From: Bacteroidota bacterium
Lineage (GTDB): Bacteria; Bacteroidota; Ignavibacteria; SZUA-365
Direction: 5' to 3'
Assembly: GCA_023432805.1 (NCBI GenBank)
Contig: JAEYUG010000119.1
Span: 1-64,000 of the forward strand
Length of the DNA: 64,000 nt
The notes beneath the pieces are model-generated. The model did not search any database. It had not been told where the DNA came from and saw only the letters and a program-made list of their open reading frames with translations. Shown here one piece after another: positions 18,753 to 27,324 of the stretch. Position 1 is the stretch's first letter. Each line of letters begins with the position of its first letter. The position numbers were made by a program, and so were the translations under genes.

Positions 18753-19553
18753 ATGCCTTTCAGGAACGCATTCATGCTTGCCTGCATGTTCATCGTGAGC
18801 ATGCTTCCCCATGCAGTTTCGGCACAGTCGACTTCCCCCGAGGCGCCCGGCACGCCCATCGGCACACCGCAGGATGCTAGGTCCGGCGCACCATCCACCA
18901 TGTCTGTCAGCGTGGATGCGGGCACAGCAATCCTCTTCTCATCGGGAACCTTGTCGACCACCTGCAAGTGCGCGTATCCTTCGGGCATGAACGCCGGTCC
19001 CACCATGGGGCTCTCGCTTGAATACCGTGTGGCTTCCACGCTCAGTCTGGCGTTGCGGGTCGGATACACGGGCTACACCGGCGAGTTCACCGTGGGCGAC
19101 TCGCGCGTCTGGTACGAGCAGAGCGGTGCGATGGTCACGCTCGATCATGAACGGCGCGCGCTGATCTCGATGGACCTGCTCGAGACTGCGTTGCTGCTTC
19201 GCTGGTCGCCGGCACACGATGCGCCATATCTGCAGTGTGGTCCCGTCATGAGCGCGATGCTCGCCAGCCACATCACCGAGACCGAGCGGATCGTCACACC
19301 CGGATACGTGTACCCGTCAACGCAGAATAATCTCGTGCAGCTCGCCGATGGGGAACTTGCAGAGGTGCGCGCGACCCGGCAGATGCACCTGGGCCTACGG
19401 GTGGGTGGGGGATGGATGATTCCCGTCGGCGCATCGCTCGCCGTCGGCCCCGAGCTGTCGTACACCTTTCCGCTTACGTCGGTCTTTACCGAAGGTCCCG
19501 ACTGGAAGCTGCACAGCCTGCACGGTCTGGTGAGGCTTCGACTCGCGCTGTAA
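18753..19553 (+). CDS. Outer-membrane beta-barrel protein
   Basis: The 266-residue product starts at ATG 18753, just after an in-frame TTG at 18750. It has a signal peptide ending VSAQS, a short Pro/Gly linker and alternating beta strands ending in LVRLRLAL. A CKC motif (TTCKCAYPSGMNAG) near residue 70 parallels the CC motif in the barrel at 1517-2281, and a loop ER-I-P plus a late PELSYTFPLT strand are also shared, suggesting paralogy. It follows the Bat operon but has its own 89-base upstream gap. Confidence 0.55.
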   Translation: MPFRNAFMLACMFIVSMLPHAVSAQSTSPEAPGTPIGTPQDARSGAPSTMSVSVDAGTAILFSSGTLSTTCKCAYPSGMNAGPTMGLSLEYRVASTLSLALRVGYTGYTGEFTVGDSRVWYEQSGAMVTLDHERRALISMDLLETALLLRWSPAHDAPYLQCGPVMSAMLASHITETERIVTPGYVYPSTQNNLVQLADGELAEVRATRQMHLGLRVGGGWMIPVGASLAVGPELSYTFPLTSVFTEGPDWKLHSLHGLVRLRLAL

Positions 19554-19666
19554 CTGGCACAAACAAACCCTTTTTCGTACATTTCCCTGTTGTGATCGAC
19601 ATTCGCATGCACGATCGTCGATGCGTTGCGACCGCACCTCCCACATGTACATACGTCTGCTGATCC

Positions 19667-20515
19667 ATGCCTGATATTTCCCGAATTGTCTCAACCGTGA
19701 TGAAGGAGCGCGTGCTGATGCGCTCGATGTGCGGCGGCAGCGGCTGCCAGCTTCCCGACGATGCGGTGGTGAACGATCGTTCCGCAGTGGACGCCATCGT
19801 CAGCCACGGTGCAGAACGCATCACCACGGGACCCGGCATCACCACGCTCAACGGCTTCGATCGTGCACTTGCACGGATGATCGACCACACCATGCTGAAA
19901 CCCGATGCGAGCGAATCGGACATTCGCACGCTCTGCGAAGAGGCGCGCACGTATGGTTTCGCGTCGGTCTGTGTCAATCCGAGTTGGGTGCCGCTGTGTA
20001 CACAGCAGCTCGCGGGCTCTGGCGTGAAGGTCTGCACTGTCGTGGGATTTCCTCTCGGCACCGCCGATACGGAAACGAAGGTCTTTGAAGCCGAGCGTGC
20101 GCTTGCGGCTGGTGCCACGGAGTTCGACATGGTCATCCACGTGGGTCGCCTCAAGAGCGGTGACCGGGCATGGGTGGAGCATGACATCAAGTCCGTCGTA
20201 CGTGCCGTCAAGAAGCGGGATCACCGGAATCTCGTGAAGGTCATCATCGAGACATGTCTGTTGACTGACGAGGAGAAGATCATCGCCTGCCTGATCGCCA
20301 GGGAGAGCGGGGCCGATTTCGTGAAGACTTCGACGGGATTCGCATCCGGTGGTGCGACTGCGGGAGATGTTGCGCTCATGCGGTATGTCGTCGGCAGCAC
20401 GGTGGGCGTCAAGGCCAGCGGTGGCATCCGCAGCATCGACGATGCGCGCGCGATGGCGGCCAGCGGTGCCGATCGCATCGGAGCGAGTGCCAGCGTCCGC
20501 ATCATCAACCATTGA
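19667..20515 (+). CDS. deoC: Deoxyribose-phosphate aldolase
   Basis: The enzyme cleaves 2-deoxyribose-5-phosphate to glyceraldehyde-3-phosphate and acetaldehyde in deoxynucleoside catabolism. It is a TIM barrel with MIDHTMLKPDA, the Schiff-base lysine in DFVKTSTGF, and GVKASGGIR. At 282 residues it is longer than usual because of about 70 extra N-terminal residues, which include CGGSGC and a short helical segment (SAVDAIVSHGAERI). ATG 19667 gives the extension; an internal ATG at 19877 would give a truncated barrel start. A possible promoter element (TACATTTC at 19578) lies upstream. It overlaps the reading frame before the SPOR gene, so both are likely one unit. Confidence 0.92.
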   Translation: MPDISRIVSTVMKERVLMRSMCGGSGCQLPDDAVVNDRSAVDAIVSHGAERITTGPGITTLNGFDRALARMIDHTMLKPDASESDIRTLCEEARTYGFASVCVNPSWVPLCTQQLAGSGVKVCTVVGFPLGTADTETKVFEAERALAAGATEFDMVIHVGRLKSGDRAWVEHDIKSVVRAVKKRDHRNLVKVIIETCLLTDEEKIIACLIARESGADFVKTSTGFASGGATAGDVALMRYVVGSTVGVKASGGIRSIDDARAMAASGADRIGASASVRIINH

Positions 20516-20529
20516 TGGAGGAGTATCCC

Positions 20530-21066
20530 ATGCGTCTTCGCGCGTTCATCGTCCTTGCAGTCGCCGGTCTGAGTCTGGCTGCATTCACCGGGTGCAGTTC
20601 CAGTGAGGAGAGCACCGACGATTTCGCCACACCACCACAGGGGGAGTTTCAACGCATCGACGCCGATGACGAGATCACACCGATCGTTGTGGAGCCGGCG
20701 GCCTCGGAGGAGGCTGACGATGAACTGCCGACGACGGAAAAGAACGTACCGACGCGACCACCCGACGCACAACCGGAGTCCGCGCCGCAACAGGAAACCG
20801 CACCGCAGCAGACACAGCCTGCCCGGGGTGTCCTGATGTGGAGCGTGCAGATCGGCGCCTTCAAGGTCGAGTCGGGTGCCATTGCCCTTGTCAATGAAGC
20901 CAAGACAAAGTTCAATCAGCCCGTGTACAAGGATTTCGACCCCGTCACCAATTTCTACAAGGTCAACATCGGATCGTTCTCAACGCGCGACCAGGCCTCG
21001 CAGTTCAAGGTCGAAGTACAGTCGAAGGGCTATCCCGATGCCTTTACCGTCGAGGCTCGGCGCTGA
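20530..21066 (+). CDS. SPOR-domain lipoprotein
   Basis: ATG 20530 has GGAGGAG eight bases upstream, better than ATG 20512. The 178-residue product has a lipoprotein signal peptide with lipobox AFTGC, an acidic, Pro/Gln-rich linker of about 80 residues and a C-terminal SPOR domain (WSVQIGAFKVESGAIALVNEA ... YKVNIGSFSTRDQASQFKVEVQSKGY). SPOR domains bind denuded glycan strands at the division septum, so a role in cell division or envelope tethering is likely. Its TGA overlaps the aguB ATG. Confidence 0.85.
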   Translation: MRLRAFIVLAVAGLSLAAFTGCSSSEESTDDFATPPQGEFQRIDADDEITPIVVEPAASEEADDELPTTEKNVPTRPPDAQPESAPQQETAPQQTQPARGVLMWSVQIGAFKVESGAIALVNEAKTKFNQPVYKDFDPVTNFYKVNIGSFSTRDQASQFKVEVQSKGYPDAFTVEARR

Positions 21067-21962
21067 TGGTGTCTGGGGTGCAGGCGCGGGGCGACAGACC
21101 CGCACGCGTGAAGATCGGTCTCGTGCAGATGCGCTGCTCGGCGCGACGCGACGAGAATCTCGCTGCCGCTGCCGCGCGCATTCGTGAGGCCGCGGCTGGC
21201 GGAGCGCAGATCATCTGTCTGCAGGAGTTGTTCATGTCTCGGTATTTCTGTGATGTCGAGGACTATGACAATTTCCTGCTCGCAGAAGCGATCCCAGGAC
21301 CCACAACCGACAGTCTGTCCGACCTGGCCGCCGAACTGCACGTGGTGATCGTCGCCTCACTATTCGAGAAGCGCACCGAAGGCGTGTATCACAACACAAC
21401 CGCCGTACTCGACGCAGACGGCCGCTATCTCGGCATGTATCGCAAGATGCACATCCCGGACGATCCCGGGTATTTCGAGAAGTTCTACTTCACGCCCGGA
21501 GATCTCGGGTACAAGGTGTTCCCGACACGCTTCGGGACCATCGGCGTGCTGATCTGCTGGGATCAGTGGTATCCGGAGGCTGCGCGTATCACGGCGCTGA
21601 TGGGTGCGGATCTGCTCCTGTATCCGACGGCGATCGGCTGGGCGCACACGCAGGACGAGGCAACCAACACAGAGCAGTACAATGCCTGGCAGACGATGCA
21701 GCGCGCACATGCCGTGGCCAACGGCGTGCATGTGGTCAGCGTCAACCGTGTCGGCGACGAGGGAGCGATGCGTTTCTGGGGGGGATCCTTCGTGTCGAAT
21801 CCCTTCGGCACCGTGCTGCACCAGTCCCCGCACGATGCCGAAGACGTCGCCGTCGTCGAGATCGATCTGTCGGCGACGAACTACTATCGTACGCACTGGC
21901 CCTTTTTGCGTGATCGACGCATCGATTCCTATGATCCGATCCTGAAACGCTTCATCGACTGA
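21066..21962 (+). CDS. aguB: N-carbamoylputrescine amidase
   Basis: This 298-residue nitrilase-superfamily enzyme has the catalytic triad Glu (LQELFMSRYFC), Lys (YRKMHIPDDP) and Cys (LICWDQWYPEAAR). The phrases HIPDDPGYFEKFYFTPGD and YPTAIGW are typical of AguB, which hydrolyses N-carbamoylputrescine to putrescine, CO2 and ammonia. The neighbouring agmatine deiminase supplies its substrate, which supports the specific name. ATG 21066 overlaps the upstream TGA. Confidence 0.93.
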   Translation: MVSGVQARGDRPARVKIGLVQMRCSARRDENLAAAAARIREAAAGGAQIICLQELFMSRYFCDVEDYDNFLLAEAIPGPTTDSLSDLAAELHVVIVASLFEKRTEGVYHNTTAVLDADGRYLGMYRKMHIPDDPGYFEKFYFTPGDLGYKVFPTRFGTIGVLICWDQWYPEAARITALMGADLLLYPTAIGWAHTQDEATNTEQYNAWQTMQRAHAVANGVHVVSVNRVGDEGAMRFWGGSFVSNPFGTVLHQSPHDAEDVAVVEIDLSATNYYRTHWPFLRDRRIDSYDPILKRFID

Positions 21963-21978
21963 CCTGCGACACGACGAC

Positions 21979-23043
21979 ATGATGCTCCCCGCTGCATATC
22001 CCGCCCTGGCGGGATATCGTTTTCCTGCCGAATTCGAACCGCATGATGCGACCTGGCTCAGCTGGCCGCACAACAGGGATTCCTGGCCAGGCAAGATCGA
22101 GGCGATGTACCCGATGTATGGTGCCTTCGTCGCCCGTCTGGCCGAAAGCGAGCGCGTCGACATCAACGTCAATGATGGCGAGATGCAGCGCTTCGCCGAG
22201 AACGTGCTTCGTGCAGCCGCCTGCGATCTCTCCCGCGTGACCTTTCATCACAACCCGACCAATGACGCGTGGTGCCGCGATCACGGTCCCGCATTTCTTG
22301 TCAAACCCGGCGCCGAGATCCCAAAGGTTATTGTCGACTGGGGGTACAATGCATGGGGTGGGAAGTATCCCCCGTACGATCTCGACGATGTGATTCCCAC
22401 CCGCATCGCTGCGGAGCGGGGACTTCCCGTCTGGAGCCCCGGCATCGTGATGGAGGGCGGTTCGGTCGAATTCAACGGCGCGGGTGCGCTCCTCACGTCG
22501 ACATCATGCCTGCTGAATCCCAACCGCAATCCCCATCTGACGAAGCGCGAGATAGAGGAGTATCTGGTCCGCTATTACTGTGTCGAGCAGATTCTCTGGG
22601 TGGATGAGGGCATTGTCGGGGACGATACCGACGGACACATCGACGACACCATCCGTTTCGTGAATGCGGACACGGTCGTGGCAGTGGTCGAGCATGATGC
22701 ATCCGACGACAATTACGCGCCCCTGCGCCGCAACCTCGACACGCTCGCCGGGCTGCGCCTGCTCGACGGCCGTCCCTTGAACATCATCGAACTGCCGATG
22801 CCGGATCCCGTCTGGCATGAGGGGCAGCGCCTGCCCGCCTCGTATGCGAACTTCTACATCGCCAACCGCTCGGTGATCGTGCCGACCTATCGTTGCCGAG
22901 CCGACGAACGTGCGCTCGAGATCCTGGCGCAGTGCTTCCCGACGCGTGACGTGATCGGGATCGATTCAACCGATATCGTCTGGGGACTCGGCAGCTTCCA
23001 CTGCCTCAGTCAGCAGGAACCGCGGGTGGCATCCGAAGCTTGA
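21979..23043 (+). CDS. aguA: Agmatine deiminase
   Basis: The 354-residue enzyme converts agmatine to N-carbamoylputrescine and ammonia. Visible motifs are EFEPHDATWLSWPHN, the substrate-binding NDAWCRDHGPAF, VMEGGSVEFN, the catalytic DTDGHIDD and the nucleophilic Cys in GLGSFHCLSQQEP; the more common form is GGGNIHCITQQ. With aguB it completes arginine-derived putrescine synthesis, although the arginine decarboxylase is not in the window. The start is ATG 21979 or 21982. The last 38 bases overlap the opposing gene tail to tail. Confidence 0.92.
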   Translation: MMLPAAYPALAGYRFPAEFEPHDATWLSWPHNRDSWPGKIEAMYPMYGAFVARLAESERVDINVNDGEMQRFAENVLRAAACDLSRVTFHHNPTNDAWCRDHGPAFLVKPGAEIPKVIVDWGYNAWGGKYPPYDLDDVIPTRIAAERGLPVWSPGIVMEGGSVEFNGAGALLTSTSCLLNPNRNPHLTKREIEEYLVRYYCVEQILWVDEGIVGDDTDGHIDDTIRFVNADTVVAVVEHDASDDNYAPLRRNLDTLAGLRLLDGRPLNIIELPMPDPVWHEGQRLPASYANFYIANRSVIVPTYRCRADERALEILAQCFPTRDVIGIDSTDIVWGLGSFHCLSQQEPRVASEA

Positions 23044-26000
23044 TGTTGGCGTTCTCCCACCGTGCGCGCACGCGCACGGTGTCGGTGCCGATGGCGAAGC
23101 GTGCAGAAGGGGAAAAGGGGAAGGGTCGACCGGGTGCAAAGACGCCCGTACTGTCGCGATCCACAAATGCATCGAGCAGGTAGCTTCCCGGCGCCATACG
23201 GGGGAAGCTGAACGCGCCGCCCGCCCGCGTGCGCGTCGTGCGCAGCTTCGTCTGCGGTGCGGTCGAACGTACGCGCACGACGGCATGCTCGCGCGTGCTG
23301 TCGATTCCCTCGACCACACCGGTCACTGAGCCATAGTCGTCATCGGACGAAGTCGTGAACGACACGCAACGCAGGGAATCACCCATGCGTACGCCACGAA
23401 GGGAGTCGATACAGGTGGCAAGATCGATGCAGAGGTTCAGACGTTTCCCTCCGGGTACGGGACCTTGTGCGTGAAAGGTGGCGGCATCGATGCGTTCGAT
23501 CGAGATGGGAATGACGGTACCCGCACTGTCGGCAAGTGTCAGCGTAGGAACACCCCGCATCGGATGTGAGAATTGCACGACGATCGGCAGAGACGCATCC
23601 ACTGCCATGGCCTTGTTCGGGGGATCGAGCACAAGCAGATCGAGGCGGGTCGTGTCGGGTGTACGCGAACCTGTCAGGCTCACGACGGAGGCTTCAGCCC
23701 GCCATCCGTTACCCGCTGCGTCGGAGACGCTGTCCGCCCGCAGCAGGTAGCGGACGCTGTCAAGTGCCGAAGCCGTGTGCACAGTGAAGGTGCCGCGTTT
23801 TCCGGAAACGGGCAGGACTGCGAGAACGCCGACCGGAATACCGCTCGCAGAGTCCTTTAGCAGCAGATCGTCCGGGCGAAGGTCGCGCACTGGTGTTTCG
23901 CTCAGCACAATTGTCAGCCGCGTCGCTGCATCGGCGACCAGCTGTTGTGTGTACGGTGCGGTCGTATCCTCCATTGAGAGCTGGAAGCGCAGGTCCATGC
24001 GCGTGCTGTCTCGCACGGGAATCGGATCCACCTGCGTGGTCCCGAATTCATCGGTCTGCACATCGTAGAGCGCATTCGACTGCTTGTCGCGTACGGCGAG
24101 CACACGATAAGGTGCCTGTACCAGGTGTGCGAACCCGAAGCTCCCGTCTGCACCGGTCTGCACGACGTAATCTGGTCTCGTGCGTGAGAGATTCAGTGTG
24201 TCCGCCAGACGGGTGTCGAGGCGCCAGGCGAAGATCGACACACCTGCCGGTTTTGCGTCGAACACGCGTCCCCGCAGCGTCCCTGCATCAACACTGTCTC
24301 CTGTGGAGAACGCGAGAATGAAGGACGTCGCCATCTGATTGCCGGCATTGAGATCACGCACACTGCTTCCGACACTGATCACGTACGTCTGATCGTCGGC
24401 GAACGGCTCGGTGAACTGCAACTCCACGTCCGTGCCCCTCCACACGATCTCGGGCATGGTTGGCTGAAGGGGTGAGATGTGCAGTGCATTCGCAAACGAC
24501 GTACGGTCGACATATTCACTGAAACGCAGCAGCACCCGGTTTCCGGAGACACGGGTCGCACCCGCCACAGGCTGTGTTTCGAAAACGGCCGGGGGTTCCG
24601 TGTCTGGAGGTCCGCCCTCGGGCGCCCTCTGCGATGCACAGGAAGGAAGCAGAAGCGCAAGTGCAATCGCTGCAGTCGCCAGGACGGAGTGCCTCTGACG
24701 CCGGTTGTAGTTCCAGCGGAGGAGGCGACGGAAGTACTGCAGAGCAAGTGTGAGCAGGGCGACCACGAACAGCATGGTGAAGTACTCCCCGATGGAACTG
24801 CGGCTCCCCAGATGCAGTAACAGCGCGAGTGTCACGAAGGGGATGACGACGAGAAACTGTGCGAAGCGCTGCATGGTTGCGAAGGTGTTTTCGATGCGGG
24901 TGAAGGGACTGACACGCGTACGGATGCCCAGCACGGCCGACTGCAAGCCGCCGAAGACAAGCAGGAAGAGAACCTGTGCCACCGCATCCACAGGATCCAT
25001 GCACAGCATGAAGACACCCAGGATGAGCAGAAGCTGGGGCAGGAGGATGCGCCAGAAGATGCTGCGTGCCACTCCGTCTGCGTATGCATCGCGGGTTGCG
25101 CGACCCTGCAGCTCGAGGATCCACACGGATGTTGGTTCCACTGCGCGCAACGCGACATGTTCGACGTGCCGCACGGAAGACAGATAGAAGACGAGGATGG
25201 GAATGTGCAGACGTGCGTCCCAGCTGAGTATCCCGTTCCGAAATGGGGTGTTGAGTTCTCCGGTAAGCACACCGTAGAGCGCCACAGCTATCGACATCAT
25301 CACGACGGGCAGGATCTGAAAGCGCACGGTGCGCTCGCGCATGCTCAGCGCCCCGAAGAGGGAGACTCCTGCTGCAGTCGCCGGCGAACGCTCCGCCAGC
25401 CAGCGGTGCAGGAGGCTTCCCCGCGGATTGCGCGTCGAGCCGGGAGCATTACGTGTGCTGCCGGATGAGTCTGCGGGCAGCAGCATCCACCGTGTTCGCA
25501 ATGCAAGCAGTAGGGCCGCACTCGTTCCAACAAGCAGAACAACCTGCGAGGCGACGGGGACGATGCGTTCGACACCTGCCAGCGCGTGATGGAGCGCGGT
25601 GAACCACATCGGTGGAGTGAGCTGTACCCAGCGCTGCATCAGGAACTGCGTGAAGGCTGTGTGATGGCCTGTGATACCGGGCAGGGACTGATAAAAGAAG
25701 AGCAGGGCGAAGATGAGCAGGATCTGTGCGATGCTCATGACGTGTGTGAAGCGTCTGCTGGCAACCATGAGCAGATTGTAGATCACGGCGAAGATGCCCG
25801 TTGCCCAGAATGCGGCGGCCACCTGAACGACCAGGTATGCCGCGGATGAAAGCACGGACCGCTCCGTGATGAAATGGATGATCGTCAGCGGAAGGGTGAA
25901 GGGGGCGACGGTCAGCACGACAAACAGCGTGAGGTTCGTCGCACGCGCGAGGAAGAGGGTCTGCGAGTGAATCGGGTAGGCAGCCAGCAGGCGGCCGTCT

Positions 26001-26257
26001 CCAGAGTCGAGCAGGATCAGCGAGTAGGTGCTCATCACGGTGAAGCCGACGATGTACATCGTCACGGCCGTGCTCAGGTACACGTAGGATGTCGGGTCGT
26101 AGTACGCGGCCAGCGAGATGCCGAGATATGCAGCGGAAATGCCGTAGGTGATCAGGAACGCCACGGCACGGCCATACGCGGTGCGCCCGTTGCGTCCCCG
26201 TGCATTCATGCGGATGAAGGTGGCTACCAGCGTTCGATAGACGATCCACTCGTTCAC
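23006..26257 (-). CDS. Polytopic membrane protein fused to Ig-like (Big_5-type) lipoprotein domains
   Basis: A single 1083-residue frame begins at GTG 26257, overlapping the mltG stop. Residues 1-515 contain about twelve hydrophobic helices and resemble a putative ABC-2-type permease; no ATPase gene is nearby. At residues 523-545 comes a further hydrophobic stretch ending LLLPSCASQ, a classic lipobox with Cys540. What follows (GGPPDTEPPAVFETQPVAGATRVSGNRVLLRFSEYVD) is the usual start of a Bacteroidota Ig-like lipoprotein with Big_5-type and carboxypeptidase-regulatory-like repeats. No ATG, GTG or TTG lies close upstream of the lipobox in this frame, so a hidden separate start is not obvious. 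Either a real fusion or two genes joined by an indel. Confidence 0.7.
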   Translation of the reverse strand: MNEWIVYRTLVATFIRMNARGRNGRTAYGRAVAFLITYGISAAYLGISLAAYYDPTSYVYLSTAVTMYIVGFTVMSTYSLILLDSGDGRLLAAYPIHSQTLFLARATNLTLFVVLTVAPFTLPLTIIHFITERSVLSSAAYLVVQVAAAFWATGIFAVIYNLLMVASRRFTHVMSIAQILLIFALLFFYQSLPGITGHHTAFTQFLMQRWVQLTPPMWFTALHHALAGVERIVPVASQVVLLVGTSAALLLALRTRWMLLPADSSGSTRNAPGSTRNPRGSLLHRWLAERSPATAAGVSLFGALSMRERTVRFQILPVVMMSIAVALYGVLTGELNTPFRNGILSWDARLHIPILVFYLSSVRHVEHVALRAVEPTSVWILELQGRATRDAYADGVARSIFWRILLPQLLLILGVFMLCMDPVDAVAQVLFLLVFGGLQSAVLGIRTRVSPFTRIENTFATMQRFAQFLVVIPFVTLALLLHLGSRSSIGEYFTMLFVVALLTLALQYFRRLLRWNYNRRQRHSVLATAAIALALLLPSCASQRAPEGGPPDTEPPAVFETQPVAGATRVSGNRVLLRFSEYVDRTSFANALHISPLQPTMPEIVWRGTDVELQFTEPFADDQTYVISVGSSVRDLNAGNQMATSFILAFSTGDSVDAGTLRGRVFDAKPAGVSIFAWRLDTRLADTLNLSRTRPDYVVQTGADGSFGFAHLVQAPYRVLAVRDKQSNALYDVQTDEFGTTQVDPIPVRDSTRMDLRFQLSMEDTTAPYTQQLVADAATRLTIVLSETPVRDLRPDDLLLKDSASGIPVGVLAVLPVSGKRGTFTVHTASALDSVRYLLRADSVSDAAGNGWRAEASVVSLTGSRTPDTTRLDLLVLDPPNKAMAVDASLPIVVQFSHPMRGVPTLTLADSAGTVIPISIERIDAATFHAQGPVPGGKRLNLCIDLATCIDSLRGVRMGDSLRCVSFTTSSDDDYGSVTGVVEGIDSTREHAVVRVRSTAPQTKLRTTRTRAGGAFSFPRMAPGSYLLDAFVDRDSTGVFAPGRPFPFSPSARFAIGTDTVRVRARWENANIKLRMPPAVPAD

Positions 26258-27324
26258 CGGCGGCCTCCATCACGGATCCGACGATACTCTGCCACTGCGC
26301 GCAGATGCTCTGCTCCTGTGCGCGTGAAGGTGTGTCCCCCGCGGCCATTCGCTACGAAGTAGAGGAAGGAATGCGCTTCGGGGTACAATGCGGCACGGAT
26401 CGCCGCGCGTCCGGGGTTGTTGATGGGTCCCGGGGGAAGCCCATGTACGCGGTAGGTGTTGTATGGAGATCGGATTGCGAGGTCTCGGTAGAACAGGCGT
26501 CTGGGACCATCCGGAATGATGTACTGCACGGTGGGATCCGCCTGCAGCATCATGCCGCGGTGCAGCCGATTGTAGTACACACCGGCTACGCGGGCGCGTT
26601 CTTCGGCCAGGGATGTTTCCCCATCGACCAGTGACGCCATGGTCAGTACCTCGTGCAGGGTTTGACCGCGCTGCTTCATGCGCTGCATGAGTTCCCGCGT
26701 CAACGCCGCTCGGAGGGTTGCATGCAGTCTTCGGATGATGTTCTCGGGAGGAGTGTCGGGTCGGAACAGATACGTGTCGGGCATGAGATACCCCTCCGCT
26801 GTGCGAGCCGTGATGCCGAGTTCGCGCAGCAGCCGGCGGGAGGAACAGGCCTGCATGAAGGCGGCAGAGTCGGTGCCGAGTGTGCGTCGGAGGATTGTGG
26901 CGATCTGCCGCAATGTCGAACCCTCGGGAATCGTGACCCTATACTCGACAATGAAGCGTCCCGCAGCGATATGACCTGCGATCTCGAACGCGGACATCCC
27001 GTGAGGAAATCGGTACACACCGGGCTGCAATCGAGGCGCGGCACCGGAGATCCGTGCAGCCAGTGCGAAGACCCAGCGGTTCATGACAATGTCTTCGACG
27101 GAAAGCGCGCGACCGATGTCGAGCACGGACATTCCGCTTCGCACTGTCACTGCCCGGCCCCCGCTGCCGTAGGGAAGGAAGACTGAGAGCAGGACGAGTA
27201 CGGCAATCGTCGCACCGGCGATCAGCAGATGTCGCAGGGTTCGGCGACGCGAACGAGCGCTACGGGATAGCCTACGCCGTGGCACGATCGAAACGATGGG
27301 TGTTGCGGGCGAAGGCGGGCGCAT
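26254..27324 (-). CDS. mltG: Endolytic transglycosylase (YceG family)
   Basis: The family cleaves nascent peptidoglycan strands at the inner membrane and sets glycan length. After a basic cytoplasmic stretch and one transmembrane helix (LIAGATIAVLVLLSVFLP) come LysM-like FPHGMSAFEIAGHIAAGRF and the YceG core. The core shows EGYLMPDTYLF, LASLVDGET (catalytic Glu; usual form SIVEKE), YYNRLHRGMMLQADPT and SPYNTYRVHGLPPGPINNPG. The start is uncertain: ATG 27324 overlaps tsaD by 53 bases, while GTG 27285 overlaps by 14. Followed with a GTGA overlap by the permease fusion gene. Confidence 0.9.
   Translation of the reverse strand: MRPPSPATPIVSIVPRRRLSRSARSRRRTLRHLLIAGATIAVLVLLSVFLPYGSGGRAVTVRSGMSVLDIGRALSVEDIVMNRWVFALAARISGAAPRLQPGVYRFPHGMSAFEIAGHIAAGRFIVEYRVTIPEGSTLRQIATILRRTLGTDSAAFMQACSSRRLLRELGITARTAEGYLMPDTYLFRPDTPPENIIRRLHATLRAALTRELMQRMKQRGQTLHEVLTMASLVDGETSLAEERARVAGVYYNRLHRGMMLQADPTVQYIIPDGPRRLFYRDLAIRSPYNTYRVHGLPPGPINNPGRAAIRAALYPEAHSFLYFVANGRGGHTFTRTGAEHLRAVAEYRRIRDGGRR

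Noticed and set aside
19568..19585. CCCTTTTTCGTACATTTCC as a mobile or regulatory repeat
   Set aside because: Similar strings near 60243 and 63398 differ in context: the first two are near possible promoters, the third is a terminator T-run. Too short to call a repeat family.
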